From the NCBI GenBank assembly GCA_964350435.1, contig CAYGJS010000016.1, positions 1-46,935 of the forward strand: a DNA stretch of 46,935 bases. Reading direction: 5' to 3'. Position 1 is the stretch's first letter, and every line of letters starts with the position of its first letter. Below are positions 8,593-16,612 of this stretch, one piece after another. The stretch is from TMED27 sp964350435. Its GTDB lineage: Bacteria > Pseudomonadota > Alphaproteobacteria > Micavibrionales > Micavibrionaceae. The position numbers were made by a program, and so were the translations under genes. The notes under the pieces are model-generated. The model saw only the letters and a list, made by a program, of their open reading frames with translations, made no database searches and was not told the origin of the DNA.

Positions 8593-8655
8593 GCTGCAAA
8601 AAATACTTAATTTTTGAGTAAACAGAGTATAGCAAGTTTTTCGCGTTGCACAATA
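8593..8655 (-). promoter_or_regulatory. Phasin promoter with candidate PhaR sites
   Basis: Minus strand: -35 TTGTGC (8648-8653), 16-bp spacer, -10 TATACT (8626-8631). GCTGCAAAAAATA (8593-8605) and the TGC/GCA motif around 8646-8655 resemble sequences in the phaR-phaA intergenic region. Confidence 0.45.
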
Positions 8656-8802
8656 AGGAATTTTTTTTATCGGGTTTATTTGTTTTTTTATAGGCGGATA
8701 GTCTTTTTTATTATGTTTAATGCATTATAGGTTTCTTAAGGGCTTTTATGTATTTTATGGGGAGTATGCTCTTCCGTTATTCCTTTTTATATTTGAGATA
8801 AA

Positions 8803-10698
8803 ATGAGAGAAAGTCCTGATAATATTGTACAAAAACCATCTAAAGTGACGGGGGCGCGGGCGTTCGGCATGCGGGGGGCTGCGCGTTTGGTTTTGGTTTT
8901 GGTTTTTATTTTTGCTGCTGTTTTTCTTGTTGTTTACTGGCCAGATTTACATGGTCTTGGTTTGGAGTTTTCTAAACTGCACACTTATGTGTTGATGTGT
9001 TTTTATTTTTTTGCGGTGATCGGATCCTTAATTCTTGTCAAGGTTATGAGTGTTTATAAGCATAAAATAGTCGAACTTAAGAGGGTTTTAGCCTTACAAA
9101 AAAGCAATAATGATGCGCTATCGAAAAGATGTATCGGTACAGAAAAATTATTGGATGGTATCAAGCGGGATCATGATGCGGTGATCAATGCGATTGATCA
9201 TGTGATTTTTGAAGTGAGCGGTGATGGGGCGTTTATTTATATTAATCAGGCCTGGTTAGATTTGACAGGTTTTGCGGTAGAGCACTCTTTGGATCATTCG
9301 TTGGCGCAGTATATACATAGCGACGACCGTGAGAGGTTTACCAAAGATTTTGACGGGTTATTAAAGGGGCGCAGTCAGAAAATTTCATTTTATACGCAGA
9401 TGAGATGCGAGAGCGGTTTTTTTGTTGCGGTGGAGGTTTCCTTGTCTCTGGTGATCACAGAAGGCGTTCATCAGCGACGTTTTGTGGGTACCATTTATAA
9501 TGTTGAGCAGCGGCGAAGGGCCGAGCGGGCGTTGGGTGAGGCGGAGAAAAAATACCGCAGCATTGTGGAGAATGCGGCCGGCGGGATTTATCAACTTACG
9601 CCCGAGGGACTTTATTTGAGCGCGAACCAATCGATGGCGCGTATTTTGGGGTATGAAAATCCTGAGCAGATGCTTCGTGAGGTTAAGAACGCGAATGAAA
9701 TGGTTTATAAAGACGTTGCGGAGCAGGCGGGCTTTTTAAAGGATTTGCAAGTTTCGGACAGTGTTGTGCATCGGGAAACGCGAATTCGGCTTCGAGATGC
9801 TGGTGTAATCTGGGTGAGCGAGAATGCGCGCGCGGTGCGGGATGATAACGGGCAGATGCTTTATATTGAGGGGAGTTTGGAAAACATTGATGAGCGGAAG
9901 AAGGCTGAGATGTTTATTCGTGAGGCCAAGGTTCATGCGGAGATGGCTAATCGTGCGAAATCTGAATTTATTGCGAATATGAGTCATGAGCTTCGGACGC
10001 CGCTTAATTCCATTATCGGGTTTTCGGAGATGATTAAGGGGGAGGTTTTCGGGCCGTTGCCGGATGAAAAATACAAGGATTATGCAGGCGATATTTATAA
10101 TAGCGGGCAGAATTTGCTGCGGGTTATTAATGAAATTCTTGATATTTCGAAGATTGACGCGGGTGAGCGGCAGTTAAATGAGGAAGTGTTTGATTTTCGC
10201 GAAACGATGCAGGATTGTTTGCAGTTGCTTCAGCATAAAATCGAGGCCAATAAGATGGTGATTACGATGGTTCTGGAGGGGGTGCCAAAGGTTTTGGCAG
10301 AGGAACTGGCGATGAAGCAGGTGTTTATGAACCTGTTGAGCAATGCGCTTAAATTTACGCCGTCGGGCGGGCGGATTACGATTTCTTTTGAATTGGCGGT
10401 TGGCGGCGCGCTTTCGATTTCAATTACCGATACTGGAATTGGTTTGAGCGAGGAGGAAAAAAGGCGGGCACTTTCTGATTTCGGGCAGGTGGATGCCGAT
10501 TTAAGTCGCAAGGGCAGCGGTTCGGGTTTGGGTTTGACGCTTGTGAATGCGCTTGTGAAATTGCATGGCGGCGAGTTTGAGCTGTTTTCGCAAAAAGGGA
10601 TTGGGACGACGGCGACGGTGATCTTGCCGGCGCAGCGTGTTTGTGGCGGTAAAGAGGCGGCTTCGGTCTTGCCGAGCAAGTCATCCGCAGAGGTTTAG
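8803..10698 (+). CDS. PAS-domain sensor histidine kinase (PleC/DivJ-like)
   Basis: A 631-residue membrane kinase. Two close N-terminal TM helices (about 28-46 and 61-83) are followed by a short coiled coil. Two PAS domains follow (about 120-245 and 250-370; the first with FIYINQAWLDLTG, the second with YRSIVENAAGGIYQLTPEG), then HisKA with H395 in NMSHELRTPLN and HATPase (NLLSNALKF, DTGIGL, GSGLGL). The HisKA continuation GEVFGPLPDEKYKDYAGDI is typical of alphaproteobacterial PleC/DivJ-type kinases that act through separate single-receiver partners. No regulator gene is adjacent, so it is an orphan kinase. It is divergent from the phasin gene across 232 AT-rich bases. Its stop overlaps the convergent recX stop by 4 bp. 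Confidence 0.9.
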   Translation: MRESPDNIVQKPSKVTGARAFGMRGAARLVLVLVFIFAAVFLVVYWPDLHGLGLEFSKLHTYVLMCFYFFAVIGSLILVKVMSVYKHKIVELKRVLALQKSNNDALSKRCIGTEKLLDGIKRDHDAVINAIDHVIFEVSGDGAFIYINQAWLDLTGFAVEHSLDHSLAQYIHSDDRERFTKDFDGLLKGRSQKISFYTQMRCESGFFVAVEVSLSLVITEGVHQRRFVGTIYNVEQRRRAERALGEAEKKYRSIVENAAGGIYQLTPEGLYLSANQSMARILGYENPEQMLREVKNANEMVYKDVAEQAGFLKDLQVSDSVVHRETRIRLRDAGVIWVSENARAVRDDNGQMLYIEGSLENIDERKKAEMFIREAKVHAEMANRAKSEFIANMSHELRTPLNSIIGFSEMIKGEVFGPLPDEKYKDYAGDIYNSGQNLLRVINEILDISKIDAGERQLNEEVFDFRETMQDCLQLLQHKIEANKMVITMVLEGVPKVLAEELAMKQVFMNLLSNALKFTPSGGRITISFELAVGGALSISITDTGIGLSEEEKRRALSDFGQVDADLSRKGSGSGLGLTLVNALVKLHGGEFELFSQKGIGTTATVILPAQRVCGGKEAASVLPSKSSAEV

Positions 10699-11312
10699 AG
10701 ACCATCACCCTCTAAATCCAATACGCGCCGAGCCGTATCGTATGAAAATCCTGCGCGTGCCAGGCGTCCTAACGCTTTTTCAGGTGTCATTTTATCGGAA
10801 TTTCGATATGGGCCGAGGCGTTTTTTTCTGGCAAATATCAGGGCGGTTTCAAATTCGGCTTCGGCGTCCGCGATGTTATTTTCCTCGTTGTAAAGCAACC
10901 AGTGTTTTTCGACGAGAGGGGCTGCAATGCCTTTGCTATTTAAGTAATTCACTATGGCGCGTTTCGATTTTCCCCGCTCCCGCAAGGCGCGGAGTTTGGT
11001 GCGGGTATAGGTGTCATCATTGAGGAGTTCGAGGCGGATGAATTTTTCGACCAAGTCCCTTACTTGGGCGGCGCAGGTTTCATAATCCTGATCTTCGTGG
11101 AAGGCGCAGGATTTTTTAACTTTGCGGAGCATCACGCTTTCGAAATTGTGGGCGGAGCTGGCGTAGCGTTCCAGGTAATAAAGGCCAGAATTGTGGAGAT
11201 AGTTTGGCGTGATTTTGCGGGGGCGCTTTGCCCCTGCGGATTTGCGCGTATTATGCGCGTTTCCTTGCGGTTGCGGCTTGATATTTGGCATGGATGACGT
11301 ATTTTGGCTCAT
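10695..11312 (-). CDS. recX: RecX-family regulator of RecA
   Basis: 205 residues, with about 35 basic, disordered N-terminal residues before the three-helix repeats. Seen: YLERYASSAHNFESVMLRKV, then FIRLELLNDDTYTRTKLRALRERGKSKRAIVNYLNSKGI, a RecX hallmark. The family limits RecA filament growth in the cytoplasm. recA is not in the window. The ATG at 11312 has no Shine-Dalgarno sequence; a promoter placed 7 bases upstream suggests a leaderless mRNA. It is divergent from the ABC permease gene by only 29 bp. Confidence 0.85.
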   Translation of the reverse strand: MSQNTSSMPNIKPQPQGNAHNTRKSAGAKRPRKITPNYLHNSGLYYLERYASSAHNFESVMLRKVKKSCAFHEDQDYETCAAQVRDLVEKFIRLELLNDDTYTRTKLRALRERGKSKRAIVNYLNSKGIAAPLVEKHWLLYNEENNIADAEAEFETALIFARKKRLGPYRNSDKMTPEKALGRLARAGFSYDTARRVLDLEGDGL

Positions 11313-11319
11313 AAGCAGG

Positions 11320-11348
11320 ATTTTAGCAGAAATGGAATGGAATGTCAG
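11320..11348 (-). promoter_or_regulatory. recX promoter overlapping the start of the ABC permease gene
   Basis: Minus strand: CTGACA (11343-11348), 17-bp spacer, TAAAAT (11320-11325), then 7 bases to the recX ATG (11312). The -35 box lies inside the first codons of the plus-strand permease gene. The predicted transcript would start at or next to the AUG. Confidence 0.45.
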
Positions 11349-12145
11349 AGGCTGAATTTTTAACGCCGAGAAAGATTGGTGCGTTCAACGGAATTGGTTT
11401 TTATACACTGGTGAAGAAGGAAGTTGACCGTTTTCTGGCCGTTTATATGCAGACGATTGTTGCACCTGTGGTTACGACGTTGCTTTTCTATACCATTTTT
11501 GCGCTCGCGTTTGGCGGTGTTGCCCGAAAGGTGGGGGAGGTGCCGTTTCTGGATTTTCTGGCACCGGGTTTGATTATGATGACGATGGTTCAAAATGCGT
11601 TTGCGAATACGTCATCATCAATGGTGATTTCGAAGGTGCAGGGCAATATTGTTGATATATTGTTGCCGCCGCTTTCGAGTTTCGAGATTTATGCCGGTTT
11701 GACCTTGGGTTCGATTATTCGTGGTATGGTGGTCGGATTGGTGACGGTTGTGGTGGTGATGTTTTTTGTACCGATATCGGTTTCGAACTGGCCGATTGTG
11801 ATAGCTTACGGATTTTTGGGGACGATGCTGCTGGGGTCTTTGGGGCTGGCGGCGGGGATTTGGTCGGAAAAATTCGATCATATTGCGGCGGTGACGAATT
11901 TTCTTGTAACGCCGCTGACATTTCTTTCTGGGACGTTCTATTCTATGGACAGTCTGCCGGAAGGGTGGCAGGTGCTTGGTCACTATAATCCGTTTTTCTA
12001 TATGATTGATGGTTTCCGATCCGGTTTTATCGGCCATGCGGATGGGGATCCGATTTTGGGTCTATTTATTCTTGTTGTTATCAATATTGTGTTGGCGGCG
12101 CTTTCCTTGTGGATGCTGCGCACCGGTTATAAAATCAAAAGCTAG
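11342..12145 (+). CDS. ABC-2 type transporter permease
   Basis: A 267-residue inner-membrane permease with six predicted TM helices. It has the ABC-2 signature LSGTFYSMDSLPEGWQ near the fifth helix and the coupling region EVDRFLAVYMQTIVAP at the N-terminus (COG0842, YadH/NodJ-like). Such permeases work as dimers with a separate ATPase. No ATPase gene is adjacent in this window, so the partner must be encoded elsewhere; the substrate (drug, polysaccharide or lipid) is unknown. The start at 11342 is preceded by a weak GGAATGGA. hslO follows after 8 bp, probably in one transcript. Confidence 0.85.
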   Translation: MSEAEFLTPRKIGAFNGIGFYTLVKKEVDRFLAVYMQTIVAPVVTTLLFYTIFALAFGGVARKVGEVPFLDFLAPGLIMMTMVQNAFANTSSSMVISKVQGNIVDILLPPLSSFEIYAGLTLGSIIRGMVVGLVTVVVVMFFVPISVSNWPIVIAYGFLGTMLLGSLGLAAGIWSEKFDHIAAVTNFLVTPLTFLSGTFYSMDSLPEGWQVLGHYNPFFYMIDGFRSGFIGHADGDPILGLFILVVINIVLAALSLWMLRTGYKIKS

Positions 12146-12153
12146 TCCTGCTT

Positions 12154-13143
12154 ATGTCTGAAGAAGAACCCCCAGATACGCCGAGCGTGAATGTGTTTGA
12201 AGCCTTTGACCGGGCGGATGATAATGTGATCCAGAATTTTTCTTTGGATGTATCATCATTGCGCGGGCGGGCGGTGCGATTGGGCTTGGTGCTTGATGAG
12301 ATACTGGATGCGCATGACTATCCCCGTCCTGTGGCGCATTTACTGGCGGAAACGGTCACGCTCGCGCTGCTGCTGTCGGCGATGCTTAAATATGAGGGGA
12401 TATTTACACTGCAGACGCAAGGGGATGGGCCTGTGCATATGCTGGTGGCCGATGTGACTTCGGCGGGTGCAGTGCGGGGATATGCGAGTTTTGATGCTGA
12501 GCGGGTCGAGCATGCGCGGGAGGGTTTGGAGGCATTGAAGACCACTGAAAGTTCCCAGAACCATCTAGCGCAGTATCTGGGCAAAGGCTATATCGCCTTT
12601 ACGGTCGATCAAGGTGGGCATATGGAGCGGTATCAGGGGATTGTCGAGCTAAAGGGGGCTTCTCTGGTGGATTGCGTGCAGCATTATTTTAATCAATCCG
12701 AGCAGATTGTGAGCGGAATTAAGATGGCCGTCGGGCACCGCGAGAGCGGCTGGCGGGCAGGCGGGATGATGCTTCAAAAATTGCCCGAGGATGACGGATA
12801 TGCTGACAGGTTTACTGGCAATACGGATGAGGATGATTGGCGCAGGGCTATGGTTTTGATGGATTCGGCAACGGAAGGGGAGTTGCTCGATCCGTTTTTG
12901 CATTCGAATGTGTTGATTACGCGGTTATTTCATCAGGAAGAGCCGCGTGTGTTTGAGCCCAAGGCGGTTTACAAGGAATGCCGTTGTAGTGATGAGCGGG
13001 TGGAGGGCGTTTTGCGGATGCTTTCTGAAGAAGAGATCGAATATATGATTAAGGATGAAAGCATTTCGATGAAATGCGAGTTTTGCTCCAGGGAATATGT
13101 GCGTTCAGCCAAGGATGTTTTGGCTCTTCGTAAGGGGTCGTAG
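12154..13143 (+). CDS. hslO: Redox-regulated chaperone Hsp33
   Basis: A 329-residue cytoplasmic holdase activated by oxidation. The N-terminal domain shows the Hsp33 pattern HLLAETVTLALLLSAMLKYEG and QTQGDGPVHMLVADV. The C-terminal redox switch carries the four zinc cysteines C276 and C278 (CRC) and C308 and C311 (CEFC), all present. It starts 8 bp after the permease gene. Its stop is 11 bp from the convergent trkH stop, with no clear terminator between them. Confidence 0.95.
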   Translation: MSEEEPPDTPSVNVFEAFDRADDNVIQNFSLDVSSLRGRAVRLGLVLDEILDAHDYPRPVAHLLAETVTLALLLSAMLKYEGIFTLQTQGDGPVHMLVADVTSAGAVRGYASFDAERVEHAREGLEALKTTESSQNHLAQYLGKGYIAFTVDQGGHMERYQGIVELKGASLVDCVQHYFNQSEQIVSGIKMAVGHRESGWRAGGMMLQKLPEDDGYADRFTGNTDEDDWRRAMVLMDSATEGELLDPFLHSNVLITRLFHQEEPRVFEPKAVYKECRCSDERVEGVLRMLSEEEIEYMIKDESISMKCEFCSREYVRSAKDVLALRKGS

Positions 13144-13154
13144 AGTTTTTACCG

Positions 13155-14597
13155 TTATTTTTTCCAGAAATTGGGATGAAGCATGACCAAAACGGTCAGG
13201 ATTTCCAGCCGCCCCAAGAGCATGGAGGTGGACAGGATCCATTTTGCGCTGTCGGGAAGGGGGGCGAAGTTTCCTGCCGGGCCGATAATGTCGCCCAACC
13301 CGGGGCCGACATTGGCGATGGAGGTGAGTGCGCCGGACATGGCGGTCATGAAGTCCAGTCCGACAAAGGACAGAGCCATGGCGACGATGGCGAAGCTGAG
13401 CGCGAAAAGGAACAGGAAGCTCATTACCGAGATCGGGACGTCTTCGGGGATGGGCTTGCCGTTATAGGTGGCGTTATAGGTGCCGTTAGGGTGGATGAGT
13501 TTTTTGATTTGCACCATTGTTACGGCGTAGAAGACCTGAAAGCGGAAGATTTTAATGCCGCATGATGTGGAGCCCGCGCAGCCGCCGACGGCCATAATGA
13601 AAAAAAGCAGGGCGACAGGGAGCGTGCCCCATTGGCCATAATCTGCGCTGGCGAAGCCTGTCCCTGTTATAAGGGATACGACATTAAAGATCACTTCGAT
13701 GACGGTCGTGGAGAAGGGGGCATCTTGGAAGAGGGTCAGATTGATGATAATGACGGTGGAAACCAGAGCGACAATCCCCAAAAAAGTATGGACCTGGGAG
13801 TCTTTCAGGAGTGGTTTGAGATTGCCTCTGATGGCTTTGAGGTAGAGCACGAAAGGCAGGCCGCCGAGCAGCATAAAGGTGATCGCGACGAGTTCGGTGG
13901 AGTTGCTTTTGAAGTGGCCGATTGAGGCATCATAGGTTGAAAAACCGCCTGTGGAGATGGTTGTAAAGGCGTGAGCGAGGGCGTCGAAGATTTCCAGTCC
14001 TGAAGCCATGTATGCCAAAGCGCATAAAATCGTAAGGGCCAGATAGATTGAGCCTATTGAGCTGGCGAGTTGGGCCGTGCGGGGTATGGCTTTTTCGTTT
14101 TCTGAGAGTTCGGCCTGAAAAATCTGCATCCCGCCAACCTTGAGGAAGGGCATGATCGACATGGCCATGATAATAATTCCTATGCCGCCGAGCCATTGCA
14201 GAATGGCGCGCCATAATAAAATGCCCGGCGGTGCGGTATCAAGGCCGATGATAACGGTTGATCCTGTGGTTGTAATGCCGGACACGGATTCAAAAAAGGC
14301 ATCCGTGAAGGACATATCCAGTTTTGAGAGGGTGAAGGGCAGGGATGAAAATGCCGCTAAAGAGAGCCAAGTGAGGAAGATTAATACGATGGCTTGTTTG
14401 GTGTTCATATTAAAGGGCTGTCCGGAGTTGCTGAGGACCAGTGAGCCGCCGAAGAATGATGTGATGATGATAGAGAGGAAGAATGCTTTCCAGTCTGCGT
14501 TATGCCAGTATATATCGGCCAGCAGTGGTAGCACCATGCTGAAGGAGATGATGCACAGAAAGAGACCGATAATATATAAAACTGGTCTTATATCCAT
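13155..14597 (-). CDS. trkH: Trk-type potassium uptake protein, membrane subunit
   Basis: A 480-residue inner-membrane K+ transporter (E. coli TrkH has 483). The four pore-loop filter regions are visible: SGITTTGSTV, ISTGGFSTYD, ITGTGFASAD and SIANVGPGLG. The conserved QWLGGIGIIIMAMSIMPFL follows the first loop. The family is gated by the cytoplasmic NAD-binding protein TrkA, which is not encoded in the window. The ATG at 14597 begins a typical first helix, MDIRPVLYIIGLFLCIISF. The ribosome site is weak. Confidence 0.95.
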   Translation of the reverse strand: MDIRPVLYIIGLFLCIISFSMVLPLLADIYWHNADWKAFFLSIIITSFFGGSLVLSNSGQPFNMNTKQAIVLIFLTWLSLAAFSSLPFTLSKLDMSFTDAFFESVSGITTTGSTVIIGLDTAPPGILLWRAILQWLGGIGIIIMAMSIMPFLKVGGMQIFQAELSENEKAIPRTAQLASSIGSIYLALTILCALAYMASGLEIFDALAHAFTTISTGGFSTYDASIGHFKSNSTELVAITFMLLGGLPFVLYLKAIRGNLKPLLKDSQVHTFLGIVALVSTVIIINLTLFQDAPFSTTVIEVIFNVVSLITGTGFASADYGQWGTLPVALLFFIMAVGGCAGSTSCGIKIFRFQVFYAVTMVQIKKLIHPNGTYNATYNGKPIPEDVPISVMSFLFLFALSFAIVAMALSFVGLDFMTAMSGALTSIANVGPGLGDIIGPAGNFAPLPDSAKWILSTSMLLGRLEILTVLVMLHPNFWKK

Positions 14598-14619
14598 TTT
14601 TCGTCACTTTCATTTTCGT

Positions 14620-14683
14620 CCTGACAGTGTTGCGTCACTTCTCGCCTGTTTGTAGCAGGCTTCGTCGTTTGCGCCTCGTCAGG
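14620..14683 (+). repeat. Double-stem palindromic element, copy B
   Basis: Outer CCTGAC (14620-14625) / GTCAGG (14678-14683); inner hairpin GCCTG (14644-14648) / CAGGC (14656-14660). Left flank CACTTCTC, right flank TTCGTCGTTTGCGCC. The layout is the same as copies A and C. It lies upstream of trkH and downstream of the OmpA-type gene. Confidence 0.55.
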
Positions 14684-14719
14684 TCATAAAGCTAAACAAC
14701 AGGAAATCTTGGTCTTTAT

Positions 14720-14758
14720 ATAAAAAAACCGAAGCGTTTGGTGTGAACGCTTCGGTTT
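14720..14758 (-). terminator. Rho-independent terminator of the OmpA-type gene
   Basis: Perfect 13-bp stem AAACCGAAGCGTT (14726-14738) / AACGCTTCGGTTT (14746-14758) with a 7-base loop. On the minus strand it is followed by a T-run, 34 bases after the gene's stop. Confidence 0.9.
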
Positions 14759-14791
14759 GAATTTTAGGCATTAGGCCTTCGTGTGAAAAGT

Positions 14792-15709
14792 TTAATTGAA
14801 AGAAATATTCACACGACGGTTGGCGGGTTCGCGGACATTGTCCGGTGTATCCACCAGAAGTTCGGATTCGCCTCTGGCATCAACGATAATGATGCTGGGG
14901 TCAACGCCGCGTTCGATAAGAGCATCTCTTACAGTATTTGCACGTTTCAGAGCCAAGCGCGCGTTATAAGCATCGGAACCGGAGGTGTCTGTGTGGCCGA
15001 TGACATTGAGCGATGAGGGTGGATTTTTTGCCACTTCATCGGCAACCGCGTCAAGAACGTTCAGAGCTCCAGAACCGAGTTTGGATGAGTCCCAGTTGAA
15101 GAACACAAGGTACATGGCGTTTTCAGCAGCCATTGGCGCATTTGGATTAACATCGAATAACGAGTCAGCAGGCGGAGCGGCTTCGATCATTGGCTCCTGC
15201 GGGCCAAGTTGACCTTCAAGTTCGCCCATATATCTCAGGAATTCGTCTTTACAGGCCATATCGCCAGAATCATGCCAGTTTTCCTCTTGGCCTTCGATCC
15301 AGCAGTCAAATTTGGCTTGGGCTCTTGCAGACAGATCCGGCGCGGTTTCACGGGCGGCAAGGTCGTAAGCAACGATCAGGCGGCCACGGGCTGCGGCCAG
15401 TTCGCGGATGTGCTCTTCATTCAGGTTCCAATCGGCGATGGGTTCGGGCAAAACGACTTCACCGGCGGCAGCGGCCAGGCCTTTACGGGCGAAGTGCAGG
15501 GCGTCGGGGTAGTCGAACATGTCGCTCAGCTCGCTGTTGGCGAAGGAGCGATATTCGTTTGTTAATGCTTGTGTGAAGGGGCTTCCAACGGCTTGCGCGT
15601 CGTTTAAAGCGTCAACCTCGCTAAAGCTTTTGAAGGCGGTACAGCCTGACATTCCTCCGGCCAAGGCGACCATTCCAGCAGTCAAAACGACTTTGCGCAG
15701 CATTTTCAT
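14792..15709 (-). CDS. OmpA-family lipoprotein
   Basis: A 305-residue envelope protein. A lipoprotein signal peptide ends at C23 (GMSGC lipobox). A helical domain of about 150 residues, unknown to me, follows, then a Pro/Ala linker and a C-terminal OmpA-like peptidoglycan-binding domain (about 200-305). That domain has the motif NVIGHTDTSGSDAYNARLAL, RANTVRDALIERGV and the closing NRRVNISFN. The protein would be anchored in the outer membrane and hold the peptidoglycan. Strong ribosome site AAGGAG, 8 bases before the ATG. It is monocistronic, with its own terminator. Confidence 0.88.
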   Translation of the reverse strand: MKMLRKVVLTAGMVALAGGMSGCTAFKSFSEVDALNDAQAVGSPFTQALTNEYRSFANSELSDMFDYPDALHFARKGLAAAAGEVVLPEPIADWNLNEEHIRELAAARGRLIVAYDLAARETAPDLSARAQAKFDCWIEGQEENWHDSGDMACKDEFLRYMGELEGQLGPQEPMIEAAPPADSLFDVNPNAPMAAENAMYLVFFNWDSSKLGSGALNVLDAVADEVAKNPPSSLNVIGHTDTSGSDAYNARLALKRANTVRDALIERGVDPSIIIVDARGESELLVDTPDNVREPANRRVNISFN

Positions 15710-15901
15710 TAAAAGAACTCCTTAAGATTATTATTCTAAAAACAATATGTAGTTGTAAGATAATTCAGATATTTAAAGAGATGCGCTGCGCTTGTAAAGG
15801 TTATTTGCATGTTATGAACAAGATTTTTTGTGGGTGAAGCGTTTAATTCTGATGGAGTGTGCGTAGATGTGGGTATAATGGTTGCCATAGTTCATTAGTC
15901 C

Positions 15902-15930
15902 TTGACATTCACAGTCAAAAAGTTGAATAA
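15902..15930 (+). promoter_or_regulatory. Promoter of the DJ-1/PfpI-like gene
   Basis: A perfect TTGACA (15902-15907), 17-bp spacer and GAATAA (15925-15930). It gives a 5' leader of about 60 bases before the ATG at 16000. The remaining 15710-15999 interval is AT-rich and divergent to the OmpA-type gene. Confidence 0.5.
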
Positions 15931-15999
15931 GACCGCCACGCAAATAAATAATAAGAAAACAACGACGTTTTCTCACATAAAAAATTAAAGGAGTTGCTG

Positions 16000-16587
16000 A
16001 TGCAAAAACCACTTTTGGGTGAAAAGATTGCTGTGCTTGTTGCGAATGGGTTTTCCGAGCAGGATTTGACACAGGCACAAAAAATTCTGAGGAATGCGGG
16101 CGCGGATTTGCGTATCGTGAGCATGGATAGTGGTTTGGTGAATAGCTGGGCTGATTCGGGCTGGGGGCTCAATTTTGCCGCGGATGCGACTTTGAGCGAG
16201 GCGCTGGCGGTCGATTATACAATGCTTTTGGTTCCCGGTGGGCAGCGCAGTGTTGAGAAATTGAAACTGACTGCGCATACGCGCCGCTTTATTAACGGGT
16301 TTTTGAATAGCCGCAAGCCAGCGGTCATGTTCGCTGAGGCGGTTGATTTGCTTGTTTTTGCCGAAAAAGCGCCAGAATACACTGTTTCTGCGGCGCAGAG
16401 TGTGAAGGATTCTCTGGTGCAGGCCGGGGCGCAGTGGAATGAAGCGGCTTCAACCACAGATGGGATGCTTTTGACGGGGCGGAGTGACGATGAAACACGC
16501 GAGATGTTTTGTAAGGAAGCCGTTGGGTTCCTGATCGGCGCGGCACAAGAGCAGAAGCAAGTGGCGGCGCAGGCTGTTGCGGCTTAA
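16000..16587 (+). CDS. DJ-1/PfpI-family protein lacking the nucleophilic cysteine
   Basis: 195 residues with the DJ-1/PfpI fold pattern: KIAVLVANGFSEQDL at the N-terminus (conserved Glu at residue 20), the central YTMLLVPGG strand-turn, and the nucleophile elbow. The elbow reads KPAVMFAEAVDLL where active members have a Cys-His pair (for example KPVAAICHGPQLL). The expected Cys is therefore A112 and the following residue is Glu. Classical protease, deglycase or glyoxalase activity is unlikely; a binding or regulatory role is more plausible (inference). The ATG at 16000 has AAGGAG 6 bases upstream; a TTG at 15994 is in frame but badly spaced. prfB follows. Confidence 0.8.
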   Translation: MQKPLLGEKIAVLVANGFSEQDLTQAQKILRNAGADLRIVSMDSGLVNSWADSGWGLNFAADATLSEALAVDYTMLLVPGGQRSVEKLKLTAHTRRFINGFLNSRKPAVMFAEAVDLLVFAEKAPEYTVSAAQSVKDSLVQAGAQWNEAASTTDGMLLTGRSDDETREMFCKEAVGFLIGAAQEQKQVAAQAVAA

Positions 16588-16604
16588 TAACTTTAGGCTA
16601 TAAT
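16577..16604 (+). promoter_or_regulatory. prfB promoter, leaderless arrangement
   Basis: TTGCGG (16577-16582), 16-bp spacer and a perfect TATAAT (16599-16604), 8 bases before the prfB ATG at 16613. No Shine-Dalgarno sequence is present. Confidence 0.45.
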
Positions 16605-16612
16605 GCACCATT

